The position numbers and the translations under genes were made by a program. Below are positions 11,070 through 22,062 of a DNA stretch of 64,000 nucleotides, one piece after another. Under the pieces are notes generated by a model. That model ran no database searches. It saw nothing but the letters and a program-made list of their open reading frames with translations, and had not been told where the DNA came from. The DNA is from Paraescarpia echinospica (taxonomy: Eukaryota > Annelida > Polychaeta > Sabellida > Siboglinidae). The stretch spans positions 30,921,966 to 30,985,965 of the forward strand of contig CM034532.1 of NCBI GenBank assembly GCA_020002185.1. The letters are read 5' to 3'. Position 1 is the first letter of the stretch; every line of letters begins with the position of its first letter.

Positions 11070-12040
11070 CTCATTACCATCATAAAACCTTGGGCATCCA
11101 TCTAGGTGTTAATTACATTGAATCATATCCTCTGTTAACATGTCATGTAGAACACAAGCAGCAGTTATTATGTGAAATATGATAATTAAGTTCACATTCT
11201 GAATATCCTTGATTCGTCTGAATCTACACTTGAGTCGACCAAATGCATTCTATGTAATAAAATGTGCCCGACATACAGCTGAATTTCGTAGAATTTGGTC
11301 ATTAGTCAGTGTTCGGTTATCTCTGAGCTGTGTAACAATGCAAGGAAAGTCATGATAAATATAAGCACTGTCGCCAAGGAGTTATCCATTTATCTCCCAG
11401 GCGATGCTGTCTGGCACTGTAAATGGGTGACATATGAAACATTCTTGCATCGTGTACTCTACCTGGGGGACCAACAAACACATCAATGAATTTGGCATTT
11501 TCATCAAATATACCTTGTAGAAGAACAGAATAATAACCCTTTCTGTTAATATAGTCATCGCCATGGCATTGCAGACAAGAAATTATGATGTGGCATCCAA
11601 CTGTTGCATCAATGATGTTTGAGATACCACAAGATGAGAATATGTTTGTGCTGTGTTGTTTATGAATACTGTTCAGGCAAAGAATGTGCTGATATGAAAA
11701 GTGGGGAATGTCCTGTATTATCTTTGCTATTATTCGATGTGTTGTGCTCTGTTAGATGTTAAATTAATCCGAAATTTCACAAAAAGTGTTTGTGTTTGCC
11801 ATATACCACAAGATTACGAGAGCTTTCTTCTCAAAGGGTATTCGTGGCATTTCTCCATATTCAACGGGTGTGTCGTGGCCTGTTTCGAGAAAAGTTCACA
11901 AAATGTTTGAACTAGGCATTGTTGAGACACATGTGTCTGCTGAAGGTGTGTTCGTCCATCACAAGTAACAGGTCAGAACGAACCCGTCTTCACAACCATC
12001 ACAGGATGCCAGTCTTCTCGTAGACGTAGAGCAAACAATC
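11070..12040 (-). pseudogene. Harbinger transposase (DDE_Tnp_4 type), degraded
   Basis: The minus strand reads, in order: LLFALRLREDWHPVMVV (12040-11980, poorly aligned); IIDATVGCHIII near 11600; NRKGYYSVLLQGIFDENAKF near 11540-11480; DVFVGPPGRVHDARMFHMSP; then after a frameshift LGDSAYIYHDFPCIV near 11378-11345; QLRDNRTLTNDQILRNSA; a stop; NAFGRLKCRFRRIKDIQN; and AACVLHDML near 11150. The order NRKGYYS - VHDARMF - LGDSAY - AFGRLK - VLHD is that of PIF/Harbinger DDE transposases. The in-frame TAG near 11248-11262 falls where the family has the catalytic glutamate just before AFGRLK. It is dead through a frameshift near 11380-11395 plus this stop. Confidence 0.88.
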
Positions 12041-12989
12041 TTCTGAAAAAAAGGATTTACACACTTAAATTAATAATTCAAATTGTAGTAACACAAGTAA
12101 TACATTTGTAAAGGGCAAATTGTTCTTATTTTATTTATTATCAAGGTAAATCAAATGAATCTGATATTAACATATATGTTTTGTAGCCTGTGCAATTCAG
12201 TGTTCATTTTATTAACACCCAAATAAAACTTACTGCAATTTTAATATATACTAATATAAATTCTAATTAGGGATAATACTAATATTATAGTAAAATTTAC
12301 AGTTGTAGCTCTGCCTTGGCCTAGGTTGTCGCATAAAATAATTAGGACTAGGAAAATAATGGATAGTAGTTAATATGCATGCAGCAATGCCAATGCAGTG
12401 TTTGTTTTTCTTCAAAATTTCACATAAAATAATGTTTAAGTAAGGGCTCTCGCCATGCGTAGACTCATTACATTTACAGTTTATAATTTCGCTAATGCGC
12501 GTAATGGTTGTATTGTAAATGAAGCTAAAGAAGAAAAAAGAAGACGCGCAACGTCAATGACCGTACGTAAGAACATTATAAGCGGGCGATATTACAGTAA
12601 GTTCAATAATAAATGTTTCATACCTCGTTCTGTTGCGCTGCCATTCGATTTCGTTAATAATAGCCGTAGCGTATTTCATCATTGTAAAGATGTGGACATA
12701 GTATGCAAAGACTACTACACAACAACGTTCAAAAATGTCCATGTTTATTTTGGTCAACTATCTCGTACAAAATGTAACTCATATCAACAATACTTGCGCA
12801 TGCTCACTACGTGCAATCACTGGAACACACTGCTGGTAGGCGTGGTGGTGAACACGAGTGGTGAATACGACTTCACGAGGTGATTGGAACGCAGCATTAG
12901 ACCAATAACCAAGCTTGGGCCGTTGAATGTGACACCCGGTATTTGTAAACAACGCTGTATCATCAAAGCAAATCTCACCCAGGTAACAC

Positions 12990-13705
12990 TTAACACTGCA
13001 GTACGAAATCCAGATCCCTACGCAATAAAGCGACCTCTATAAGCGAATCTATTCTTGAGCATAAATGGGATGTGCTGGCAATCACAGAGACGTGGCTTAA
13101 GAAGAACGCAGACGATGCGATAATAGCCGAAGTAACCCCGCCCGGATATACACTCCAACATGTCGATCGTGCTTCTGGTCGTGGCGGTGGAGTGGCAATT
13201 GTGCAACGCGCTACATACACCACAAAATTAACAACCATTGAACTACTCCGTTTGCAGTTCATTAACCCGCATTATATGAAATTCAACGTGTGGGTTGTCT
13301 ACCATCCCTCCGGTATCGAACACTTATTCAGCGAAGCGTCTGTATCTGTTGTACCCACCATCATTGTTGGGATTTAAATATCCATTTTGATAGTGAAACT
13401 AAATCTGAACCTCTACGTGATCTTCTTGAGTCGTTCAACCTAAGTCAACATGTACTTTCACCTACGCACACTAGTGGACATATCCTGGATCTTGTCATCA
13501 GTAATAGTAACAACAACCTCATCTCTGCCGTCACAGTTCTTCCAGACTCAATTTCTGATCATCATCGTATTGAAATTGCAGTAAACGCACTGGAGCCACC
13601 TTCTATGGTATCGACGACAGCAAAACGTAACTTTCGGGACACTGATAACTGTGCACTGAGAGACGAAATAAAATATGTTTGTACTGATATGACATCGTGC
13701 TGTTA
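12990..13705 (+). pseudogene. L2-type LINE endonuclease domain
   Basis: The + strand encodes an apurinic/apyrimidinic-like endonuclease. It shows SILEHKWDVLAITETWLKK near 13045-13100, RASGRGGGVAIVQRA near 13165-13210, VVYHPSG near 13295, a DLNIHFDSETKSEPLRDLLE block in the next frame from about 13368, THTSGHILDLVISNSNNNL, and the terminal catalytic SISDHHRIEI near 13550-13570. A frameshift lies near 13350. In LINEs this enzyme nicks the target DNA for primed reverse transcription. Confidence 0.85.
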
Positions 13706-14101
13706 AGATATGCAAGTTGGTGAATTAGTCGCTACGTACAACACCAACTTAACGAAGTGTCTGAACAAACACGCTCCGTGGCGCACTGTACGCACACGAT
13801 TCAATTAGACCCACCCATGGTATACGACGCAGACATTGACGATGACGGTGAGAAGAAACGGAAATTGGAAAATCTTTGGAGAAAAAACAAACTTGAAATT
13901 CATCGCCTGTTGTACGTCACGTCACGTGATGAATGCAATACCTTGATACTAGAGAGAAAACATATTGTCAAGATCGTTTAGAAAACGCTAACAGCAACAC
14001 TATATTTCGTCTGGTGATATCTCTTGGTGGTCACAATTCTCAGTTACATCCGGAACTCAGCTCGGTAGTGGAAGGATGCGAAGTATTTTCGCATTTCTTT
14101 A

Positions 14102-15260
14102 GTGACAAAATCGATAAATTGTTGTCAAGCTTATAACTTTGCACACCAACTGATCTGGATACATGTAATAAAAAGCAATGTTTCGCAGATCCTACACATG
14201 TCTTCCATCCAACAACAGCCGAAGAAATCACAACAATGTTGCTACCACGAACAAAACTTGTGTGATAGATCCTCTACATGCCAACCAGCTGAAAGACAAC
14301 GTCTCCAGTCTTGTGTCCATTGTAACACTGATCACAAATGCATCTCTTGAAGACGCGGTCATGCCAACACTGCTTAAGCAGGCTATTGTCCGCCTTTTGT
14401 TGGAGAAGCCATCGCTTAACAAACGTGTCTTGAATAAGTGTGAGTAATCTCACACATTTGTCTACAGTAGTTGAGAAAGTAGTGGCGCTTAGAAAATCCA
14501 CACACGTCTCTAATCAGGGAATGAATGACAGCTACCAATCGGCGTATCGAAAACACCATTCGACAGAAACGGCTTTACTATACGTTATCAATGCCATGAA
14601 ATCAGCCGTGGACAACAAACAAGGCACATCACCGGTTCTCGTCGATTTTAGTGCAGCTTTTGAGACAATTAACCATGCCATCTTAATTCGATGACTACAA
14701 TTGCGCTACGGCTTTGTTGACAAAACATTATACTGGGTGGTCTCGTACTTGCAGGGACTGACTCAGCGCGTCGTAATTGGTGACACATTTTCGGGTACAA
14801 CTCCTCTGACGTCAGGTGTCCCGCAAGGCTCCGTCCTAGGCCCACTGCTCTTCTCGTTGTATGTGCAACCAACTGGCGATATCATCAGAAAACATGGCCT
14901 TTGCTACCACCACTACGCTGATGACTTACAACTCTACTCCCACTTAGTACAACCGCTCACGCTGCTGTCTTACGTCGAATGGAAGCATCCCTGGATGACA
15001 TAAAACATTGGATGGCGTGGAATTACATGTGTATGAATGACAGCAAGACCTAATACATTCCTGTGGTGCCTAAGTCGGCCGCTGCACTTGTGGATGGCAG
15101 AGTGATACGTGTTGGTGACTGTACGATTGCAGCATCACGATGTGTCCGGAATCTCAGCGTCTGCGTGGACAGACACCTGAACATGAACAAACAGGTATCA
15201 CAAACCGTTAGTGTGTGCGCATTCCACCTACGCCACATTAATCAAATCAGATGATTTTTA
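14102..15260 (+). pseudogene. L2-type LINE reverse transcriptase domain
   Basis: Fragments run from PTTAEEITTMLLPRTK and SLEDAVMPTLLKQAIVRLLL (about 14205-14405) through SYQSAYRKHHSTETALLYV (14535-14590), LVDFSAAFETINHAIL, then GVPQGSVLGPLLFSLYV (14815-14870), CYHHYADDLQLYSHL (14900-14945) and the thumb region to 15254. The YADD aspartates are intact. Stops at 14694 and around 15000-15060, plus several frame changes, interrupt the frame. Confidence 0.87.
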
Positions 15261-15296
15261 CCTAAAACAGCGAAGGGACGCATAGTCAACGCCATA

Positions 15297-15791
15297 ATGA
15301 CATCGGGGCTGCACTATTGCAACTCAATCATATACGGAACATCTGCAAACAACATCGCTCGTCTGCAACGAATTCACAACTCGGCCGCTCGTCTGATATT
15401 ACGTCGCCCGTGGAGTGATAGTGGTGCTCCGCTGTTGCATGATCTGCACTGGCTACCTGGTGCTCGCAGAATCGAGTTCAAAATATTGGTGTTTACCTAC
15501 AAGGCAATGCATGAAAATGCGCCCGTCTACTTGCGTGATCTCGTGTATCCTTACAGACCCGCTAGATCACTGCGGTCTGCTGACAACAACATGTTGTCCG
15601 TAACGCGTACTCGGGTCAAAGTTGGTGACAGTTCGTTCGCGGTGGGTGGTGATTGTATATGTTGTGCAACTCTCTGGAACACTCTACCTAATTACATTAA
15701 ATCTTCGGACACTCTGGGCAGTTTTAAATGTAAACTAAAACACGTTTATTTAGAATATCATTCTAGACGAACGCTAGTAGCTTGTTTGTGA
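15297..15791 (+). pseudogene. L2-type LINE C-terminal domain
   Basis: This is a 164-codon open block: SGLHYCNSIIYGTS, IARLQRIHNSAARLILRR, LHDLHWLPGARRIEFKILVF, TYKAMHENAPVYLRDLV and TLWNTLPNYIKSSDTLGSFK. It is the signature C-terminal region of L2/CR1 elements and the longest intact part of this copy. It ends in a stop at 15789-15791. The AT-rich 3' untranslated region follows to the (ATT)n tail. Confidence 0.9.
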
Positions 15792-16157
15792 CTGCCCTCA
15801 GTAATCCAGTGGACTTATTTATATTAGTAATATTTTTGAACTATTTATTTATTTGATTTTATACTGCTATAGTTTAGTGATTAACCTATGCATTGTAATT
15901 TATTAATTATATTATATTGTAGTGTGTTTATTTTAAGTTAACATCTTACTACCGTATTCCAAATATTTTGTTGCCTTTTACTTAATTAATTTATTTATAT
16001 TTTTATTACTATTGTACGGCACAATTTTTTATTTAAATGACTGTGTTAGTACTAATATTTTAGTTTAATGATCATGACGCATGATGTATTGTAAAGCGCC
16101 ACGAACAATTGTGGATCTGGCGCTATAACAAATTAAATATATTATTATTATTATTAT

Positions 16158-16204
16158 AATGTCAGTCAAATACAAAATGGATGTTTTGAGGAACGAGACA
16201 ATCC
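16158..16204. repeat. 47-bp direct repeat, right copy
   Basis: This is identical to 8675-8721 and begins directly at the (ATT)n terminus of the L2-type element. After position 16204 the sequence diverges from what follows the left copy. Confidence 0.9.
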
Positions 16205-16785
16205 TATAGCTGTCCCCAGTCCCGCTGTCTCTACCGCATTTAGAGGTGACATGAACTCAACACCAAAGGTATAGCTGCCCAGTGTCGTGGTACGGCTTGA
16301 CTTCGTACACCCTTGGAACTTTAAGAAACAATCTAAAAGACTTACACAACCGGCGAATGATAACCTGCTCAGCTTCCACGCATTAACTGGAATTCAACAT
16401 CAGTCTTCTGTGTTCATGTGAAGACACCGAGCTTGCAAAATTTCCAGAACCAACCAGCTCCTTGTCAAGGGAATTGGTTATGATGGGGAACTTGCACGGG
16501 CTGGATATGTTGTGTGACACCTATTTTATTGCACTCGCTCGTGAGTAGCAAACCGTCGATCCTGTCAGAATTCAACTATTTGGGTCTGACGATGCTACCC
16601 CACCGTCCACCCAACAAGTTCATATTGCATACATTAATCACCACGCAAAGATTTGGTTACAAGTAGATTGTGAATATACAGCTATATCATCTCATATCGA
16701 CACATATACGAGGAAGAAGCTATCAGAATGCCTGTGTGAACGCGGCTATTCCCTATTGTAGATGTATGTGGATGCTAATCAAAAT
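16205..16785. other. No recognised feature
   Basis: Unique-looking sequence between the L2-type element and family A copy 2. I see no domain or splice-consistent exon. Confidence 0.4.
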
Positions 16786-16789
16786 ACAG

Positions 16790-17190
16790 GGCGGCTCGGC
16801 GAACTGGCTCGATCGTTTTTTGTAGTGCCAATGATACCACTGTGCACCCTGCATGTGCCAGTAACTGGCTCAGTTGCCTGATCAGCCGGCACTTGGTTGG
16901 AGCGCCTTTTGGTTTTCTTCACAACAAAGTATACTTTAATTAATACTTTGGTGCCGTGTTCTCGGGGTGTTTCACATCTGCCAGAGATGCTGTTCTCTAT
17001 CGGGAGGGCATAGCTTGTGTGATCATAGATGGTTACCGAATGTATAATTGCAGCGAAAGGTTCTATAATTATAGTTGCCAATCTTCACAGCCCTGATGAT
17101 GTCCAGCATGGTCTCCAAAGTTTCTGCGTATGTCAACCAGATCCTGAAATGTTGTATCCTCCATGAGATATTATTGTATCGTTCCTCAAA
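16790..17190 (-). pseudogene. Degenerate copy 2 of dispersed coding repeat family A
   Basis: The minus-strand frame (16779-17081) reads PFAAIIHSVTIYDHTSYAL, then VYFVVKKTKRRSNQVPADQA and VHSGIIGTTKND. Nucleotide similarity to 8310-8666 continues to about 17190 (TCGTTCCTCAAAACA). Compared with copy 1 it has extra frameshifts (for example around SGRCETPREHG versus SLADVKHSEKT). Function unknown. Confidence 0.6.
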
Positions 17191-17199
17191 ACATCTGAC

Positions 17200-17865
17200 A
17201 GTTGGTCGGCTGTGTTGCGAGTCTCTTTTTCAACATCCTAACAACATTTTGGGCAAGTTCTTTGACTTTCACGTCCCGTTAATGACCAAATGTATGTGTA
17301 GTAATAAATAATATGTTCATTATATCATCAGGAATATACACAACCAGGCTTACAAAGAATAATTGGGTGTGTAAACAACTGTGGTGTACGCGATAAACAA
17401 GTTTGATAAAATCATGTTTTTATATTAGATTATCCCTGTAATATATCGACGAATTGCTGAGGTGAAGTAGTTTATTGGTAATACGAAGCATCGTGCTCAC
17501 ACTAGTACATGACGTGCTTGCTACGTCATCACAGACCGAATCACAACCAAGTGTCAACACACCGGTAGGCATCCTCCAACGATAGGTTACCAAACATTAC
17601 AATCTCATATATTTATAAGAGAATTCAAAGTTCAACACCTGATAACACGGGTAGTACATGTACAAATCATAACATATTTGGTTTGATGTTCTTCTATGTA
17701 CAAGAAGATGTCAATTAATTAATGAAACTATTTTGACACAAGTTTGGGTTTGTGACCCTCAAATATCTTTCAAAATCCAGGGTGGCATCCACATACACCT
17801 ATGTTCTTATCCCTTGTGTAATGGATCTAACATGAATTCCTGCTATTAACAAAAAATATGCGGAA
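17200..17865. other. No recognised feature
   Basis: AT-rich sequence with no frame above 80 codons and no recognised repeat. Confidence 0.4.
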
Positions 17866-17869
17866 AGGC

Positions 17870-18640
17870 ATAATTTCGAAAATTTATCTTTTGACGGTGA
17901 TCTTGTTTAACCTGCACTCCACAGTTAGAGCACCATTTTACAAATCCATGCCATTCCTAGTGTATATAGATAAAGTATCTACGCAACCGTTGTAAATGTA
18001 GAACTTTTGGGGAGTGGCGTAGTTTTGAACACTCATCGTTTGATGGTGACCTTGTTTAACTTTCAATCCATACCTACTGCACCAATTAATAGCTCCCCGT
18101 CTGACATTTGGCTTTCCACCGGTACACGACATTGCCATTAATAGATAGGTAACGTAGATGTGCACAGCCATTCCTATTGTATGACGTTTGTGGGATGACA
18201 CAATTTCGAACATTTATCACTTGACGGTGACTCTGTTTGATCGTCAACTGATAGCACGAAGTCATATCTCTTTTTGACGGGGAGAAGTGGTTCTTTCACA
18301 CAGTATATGATACGTACATATAAATGAAATAGTTGCAGGGTCATCTTTATGAATTTCGCGGTATTGCAAAATATAAAATATTCATCTTTCACGGTGACCT
18401 TGTTTGACCTTAGATCCACTCGTACCATATCGGGTAATATCCATATCGTACATCAGTTTGACGGGACGGGGAGACAATGAGCTTTCCAAAATATCTGACT
18501 TGGCCAACTTGTAATTAAGTAAAGTAGATATGCGACCATTGTAATGTTAAGACGATTGGGGAAGAGCACAATTTCGAAAATTCATAATTTGATGGTGACC
18601 TTGTTTGACCTTGGATTCACGCTTACTGCACCACTTGGCA
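17870..18640. repeat. Degenerate tandem repeat, unit about 150-200 bp, five copies
   Basis: A core like TGACGGTGACCTTGTTTGA recurs near 17890, 18038, 18222, 18387 and 18588, all in the same orientation. Each is preceded by a TTTCGAAnATTTAT-like stretch and followed by a conserved-looking line ending near GCACCA. Spacings of about 148, 184, 165 and 201 bp show an old, diverged tandem array. Confidence 0.75.
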
Positions 18641-18711
18641 GTTCTCCGACAGGCTTCGTTGTAACGGAGAGATGCAGAGCTTTCAAATGATATAACACTT
18701 GGGTGTATTAT

Positions 18712-18764
<53 letters not shown>

Positions 18765-18765
18765 C
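18712..18765. repeat. (CAG)n microsatellite
   Basis: A trinucleotide array of about 14 AGC steps is followed by a few AGT steps. It encodes poly-Ser or poly-Ala in spurious frames. Confidence 0.97.
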
Positions 18766-18848
18766 AATTTTCGTGCATGTAATATCCGGCATCTCATTGC
18801 AGATGCAATAATTATGGCAATACGTTCCATATTCATGATAAACTTAAC

Positions 18849-18878
18849 ACGCATGCGCACACACGCACACGCACACAC

Positions 18879-18912
<34 letters not shown>
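18849..18912. repeat. (CA)n microsatellite with CG interruptions
   Basis: ACGCACAC steps grade into pure (CA)n. Confidence 0.95.
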
Positions 18913-18915
<3 letters not shown>

Positions 18916-19159
18916 ACAATGTACAGAAAATATCGGCGATGCGTTGTTTACTTGATGAAATGCTAAACAATAGCATTAACAATAGTAGTCAGTGGTGTAA
19001 ATACAATGTTGTTGGTTTGTCGAAACAACCTGTGACTCGAAAATGCGTATTGACACTGATACACATAATTGATCGAGAACCCTACCGTCTCCATTTATAT
19101 ATGCTTTTACGTGTTTGAACAAATTTACACTGCTAGCATTTGGGGCAAATCTAGTCGCC

Positions 19160-19175
19160 CGTCTATATATAGCCA
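19160..19175 (+). promoter_or_regulatory. Candidate TATA-type promoter element
   Basis: TCTATATATAGCC lies about 370 bp before the candidate first coding exon at 19534. The sequence that follows to 19560 is rich in CpG compared with its AT-rich surroundings, as often seen at invertebrate promoters. No transcription start can be read from sequence, so this is only a suggestion. Confidence 0.25.
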
Positions 19176-19533
19176 CGGTTGGGTAACTGCGGAGGGGTAT
19201 GACGGTAACTCGCCCCAGTAACCAGACATCCGAGGGGGTTCAGATGATTTACGCAATCCAAGGCCCTTCGCTCATAGATATGTCCCCTTATAGCCGCGCA
19301 GTGTTTTGGCGTTGCTCGCTCGGTTGTACTTTGAACCTGATGTCACCAAGAGAGATAACTGTCATCGGCGCATTTTGTACGGGAGTTCGACCTGCCAGCT
19401 GTTTATGTGGCTGATAACGGCTAATTCAAAGGTCGGAAATCATCGACGCAGGCAGCTTCGTCGGTTTCGAACGCGATGCTCGATTGTCGACGTTTGCGAC
19501 GTGAAATGAACACGATGTAGTTACTACGGAGAC

Positions 19534-19559
19534 ATGGAGGCGCTGAACACGCTCACAAG
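19534..19559 (+). CDS. Candidate first coding exon of the membrane-hairpin gene
   Basis: An ATG in good context (GACATGG) opens MEALNTLT plus two bases (AG). It is followed by a donor-like AG|GTTTGT at 19560, leaving a phase-2 intron. The exon at 21357 needs exactly a phase-2 join, which would give ...NTLTR-TQLLLGSPLPS.... The intron would be 19560-21356 (about 1.8 kb). The phase match, CpG-rich setting and Kozak context support it. A 26-base exon cannot be proven by eye. Confidence 0.35.
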
Positions 19560-21356
19560 GTTTGTTTACGTTTTAATGTGCTTCGTACGAAGTGTAGGCC
19601 CTGCTGTCCTGAAGTGTTCGTTGCGCGAACTGAAGACACACGTTGATGGAAAGATGCTTCAGTTGAACGAATGGTTGTGCCAAGCGGAATACAAACAACT
19701 GGCTCTGCGTGCCATTTTGTTTTAGCATTGTCGTAAGTGCGCAGTTCGGGGATAATGACATACATAGGTCCCAACCCATGGTCTATTATTAGCCCACTTT
19801 TCCATACTATGCTGGTAGAACAGCAACACGATACGATTGAAACCAAAGTCAATAGACATAACATTTAAGTCGGACAAGATCGTTTACATTCATACTTCAT
19901 TCAAACGCGCTTGTGGGTATAGCGAATTTAATTAAGGTACGCGTGGGAAAGTCCCTAAGATGCACCCCACATGCGTACACTTCGTCGTAGGGCTTATGCC
20001 AACATGTTAAAACACCTTGTTTTAAAATACGATATCTTTATTAGACGGTTCAGGTTCACCAACTAAACATCATGCATACATGTATCGACGGATAATTGAA
20101 ATTTAAAAACATGATTTCAGAAAGCAAACACTTTAATTGTTCGCTCCAAGTGGATCCGAGGCTACATGTCTTCCAATACAAAATAATGCATAATATAAAT
20201 ATATAATATAATCAAGGACGCACTGTCAACTTCAGTGAATATGATGTTACGGTTAAACGATCACAACCCAGTATGTTTAGAATCCCAAGACTTTGTTGTG
20301 ACAACAGAAGCCTTTATCAATAAAGCCGTAAGTTTAATTATAGGCCTACAGTGAACTCCAGAATCGCGGAAAACACAGTTAGCCGTTTAATAGAAATACC
20401 TGTATAGGGGAAGGCTATGTATTAGCTAGATTGGAATAATTTCATATTCGCGTTGTGTTAAAATCAACCTCTTATTGTACTGTATTTGTTCTGGTCGAAA
20501 ATGATTATATTAAGAGTAGTAGAGCAGTATATCACGGTTCAGATTACATACAAATATTGTTCTTCGTGCACGTGATAATGTGCGCAATTTTTGGTGGTGA
20601 ATAAAATGTATCTACTTCTATTAACATACTCTACTTTAGCTATTTGGAGGCAAATTACAACATCAAAACATAAAAAGGGAGCATACTTAATGTTTATAGA
20701 ATAGTGTGGTCTGAAGAATAAATGCACACTGTCAAGATTTTGCAGAATGTCATACATATTAAGTCAAACAGTTACACGATACTAAACGTATTATTCTATG
20801 AGGAATAGTTGATTCAAAGACGTCCATTCGTCAATGAAAGAGCAATGTTCATAGATTAATTATCAGAATATATTCATTCTCGCATATGACGAATACGACA
20901 AACCTTTGCAGATGGTGTAAACACTAGTGCTCAATGTGAATATGTTTAAAGCAACATTTACAAATATCTGAGAAGGGTAGATTACACATTGCTAGCACCC
21001 AACAAATGTTTGACTCTAACTAAACGAAAGCCCGGGTGGTTGCTATGGATGGAAATCTTGTTAAATTCCTTCAGCATGTGCTTTTTACCGTAAGAAGTGG
21101 GAACTATAACGCGCAACGCATACGCCGTATAGCTGTCATCCATCGGAGTAGTGGTGGCCTGCTTTCGGGTGCAAGTGTGCTATGGGACTTCCCCCTACAT
21201 GTCGCAAAATTCACTGGTGGAGTTTTTTTGTGGGGGGTGAATCGTACACGTTGAACCTAATATTCCGAAACAATTTATTAATATTTGGGAACGGAAGAAT
21301 GAATGCAGGGATGTTAATCGAACATTTATTTAAAGTCAACCTCTTTCTGCAAACAG

Positions 21357-22062
21357 GACACAACTGCTGCTGGGGAGCCCATTGCCGTCGCTTCAACTGA
21401 AGGAGATACCGCTGTCACCATTGACTCCATATGACGGCCGCATTACCCCAACCAGTCCGACTCGTGCCGGCAGACCCCCATGTCCACGAAGTCCTGTGAG
21501 CATTCCGTCATGGCCCGACCAGGTCTCGAGAGCAAACGAGCCCGGTGCCTACACTTACAACCAGGACACGAGCTGGGAGGCGTATCCAGCCCGACGCTCC
21601 TTCGTCAGATTCCGTAAGCGATCGTCGGCAAAACGGCGAAGATCTTTCGAAAGACACACGTCATCCACACGCCGACCTCCATCGCAGCTCGTGCAGAATG
21701 TTCTGTGCTGCCAGTATGACATCTGCTGCCGGCGAAGGCAAGAGTTGATTCCGGACCGCCTTGCTGCCGTCTTCTACTGTTGGCTCCTCGGGTGGATCGC
21801 CGATGTGTACGATTCGTTCTCGGACGCTGACTCCCAGCACAGCTTCCGCAGGTGGGCGCTGGCCTGCTCCATCATCGCTGCGGCCGCCATCTTGGTCGTG
21901 ATGCTGGCGGTGGCCATGATGGCTGCCCTGTTGCAGTTGTTCTTCGAGGTGTTGGTCTCCGCGCTTTATTTCGCCGGTATACTCGTCGGCATTGTTGTTA
22001 TTGTTGTGGCGTGTATCTCGATCGTGAACTTTGACGGGAATGATCACGCGTGTTTTGCATAA
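21357..22062 (+). CDS. Terminal exon of an unknown membrane protein (Pro/Arg-rich, C-terminal hydrophobic hairpin)
   Basis: The open frame runs to a stop at 22060-22062. It has no in-frame ATG before its hydrophobic region and an in-frame stop at 21331-21333, so it must be reached by splicing. A good acceptor, CTCTTTCTGCAAACAG, ends at 21356. The encoded segment is about 235 residues: a Pro/Ser-rich start (SPLTPYDGRITPTSPT), a very basic patch (RFRKRSSAKRRRSFERH), a cysteine cluster (CCQYDICCRRR), DRLAAVFYCWLLGWIADVYD, then two long hydrophobic segments (SIIAAAAILVVMLAVAMMAA; LYFAGILVGIVVIVVACISI) and a short polar tail NFDGNDHACFA. The basic half is likely cytoplasmic and the two segments form a membrane hairpin. 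GC-rich codon use contrasts with its flanks. I do not recognise the family. Confidence 0.65.

Larger units (their letters stand above)
9192..12896 (-). mobile_element. PIF/Harbinger-type DNA transposon (3705 bp)
   Basis: The element has perfect 30-bp terminal inverted repeats at 9192-9221 (starts TGCTGCGTTCCAATC) and 12867-12896. It is flanked by TTA at 9189-9191 and 12897-12899, the 3-bp target duplication typical of PIF/Harbinger. A degraded DDE transposase lies on the minus strand at about 11090-12040. Just inside the left end are subterminal palindromes (CGTGAAGTCGT / ACGACTTCACG near 9210-9240, with related CGAGTTCACGAGTCG near 9310), plausible transposase-binding sites. An (AT)n run lies at 9928-9962. 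It sits in the 5' region of the L2-type element, so it inserted later. Confidence 0.92.
8722..16157 (+). mobile_element. L2/CR1-type LINE carrying an inserted Harbinger transposon
   Basis: The block between the two 47-bp direct repeats is 7436 bp. Removing the 3705-bp Harbinger element and its duplicated TTA leaves about 3.7 kb, a normal size for this LINE class. In order on +: a 5' region (8722-9190 and 12900-13000), an endonuclease, a linker, a reverse transcriptase with YADD, a C-terminal block, and a 3' region ending in GGCGCTATAACAAATTAAAT and (ATT)n at about 16140-16157. The coding frames are broken by stops and frameshifts, so it is inactive. The L2-type 3' end (GCGC stem, ATT repeats) and the coding order support the family call. 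Confidence 0.85.

Noticed and set aside
12455..12883. 142-codon + frame inside the Harbinger element
   Set aside because: It lies antisense to the transposase, overlaps the terminal repeat and has no known domain.
18703..18966. Poly-Ser / Ala / Leu open frames
   Set aside because: They come from the (CAG)n and (CA)n microsatellites.
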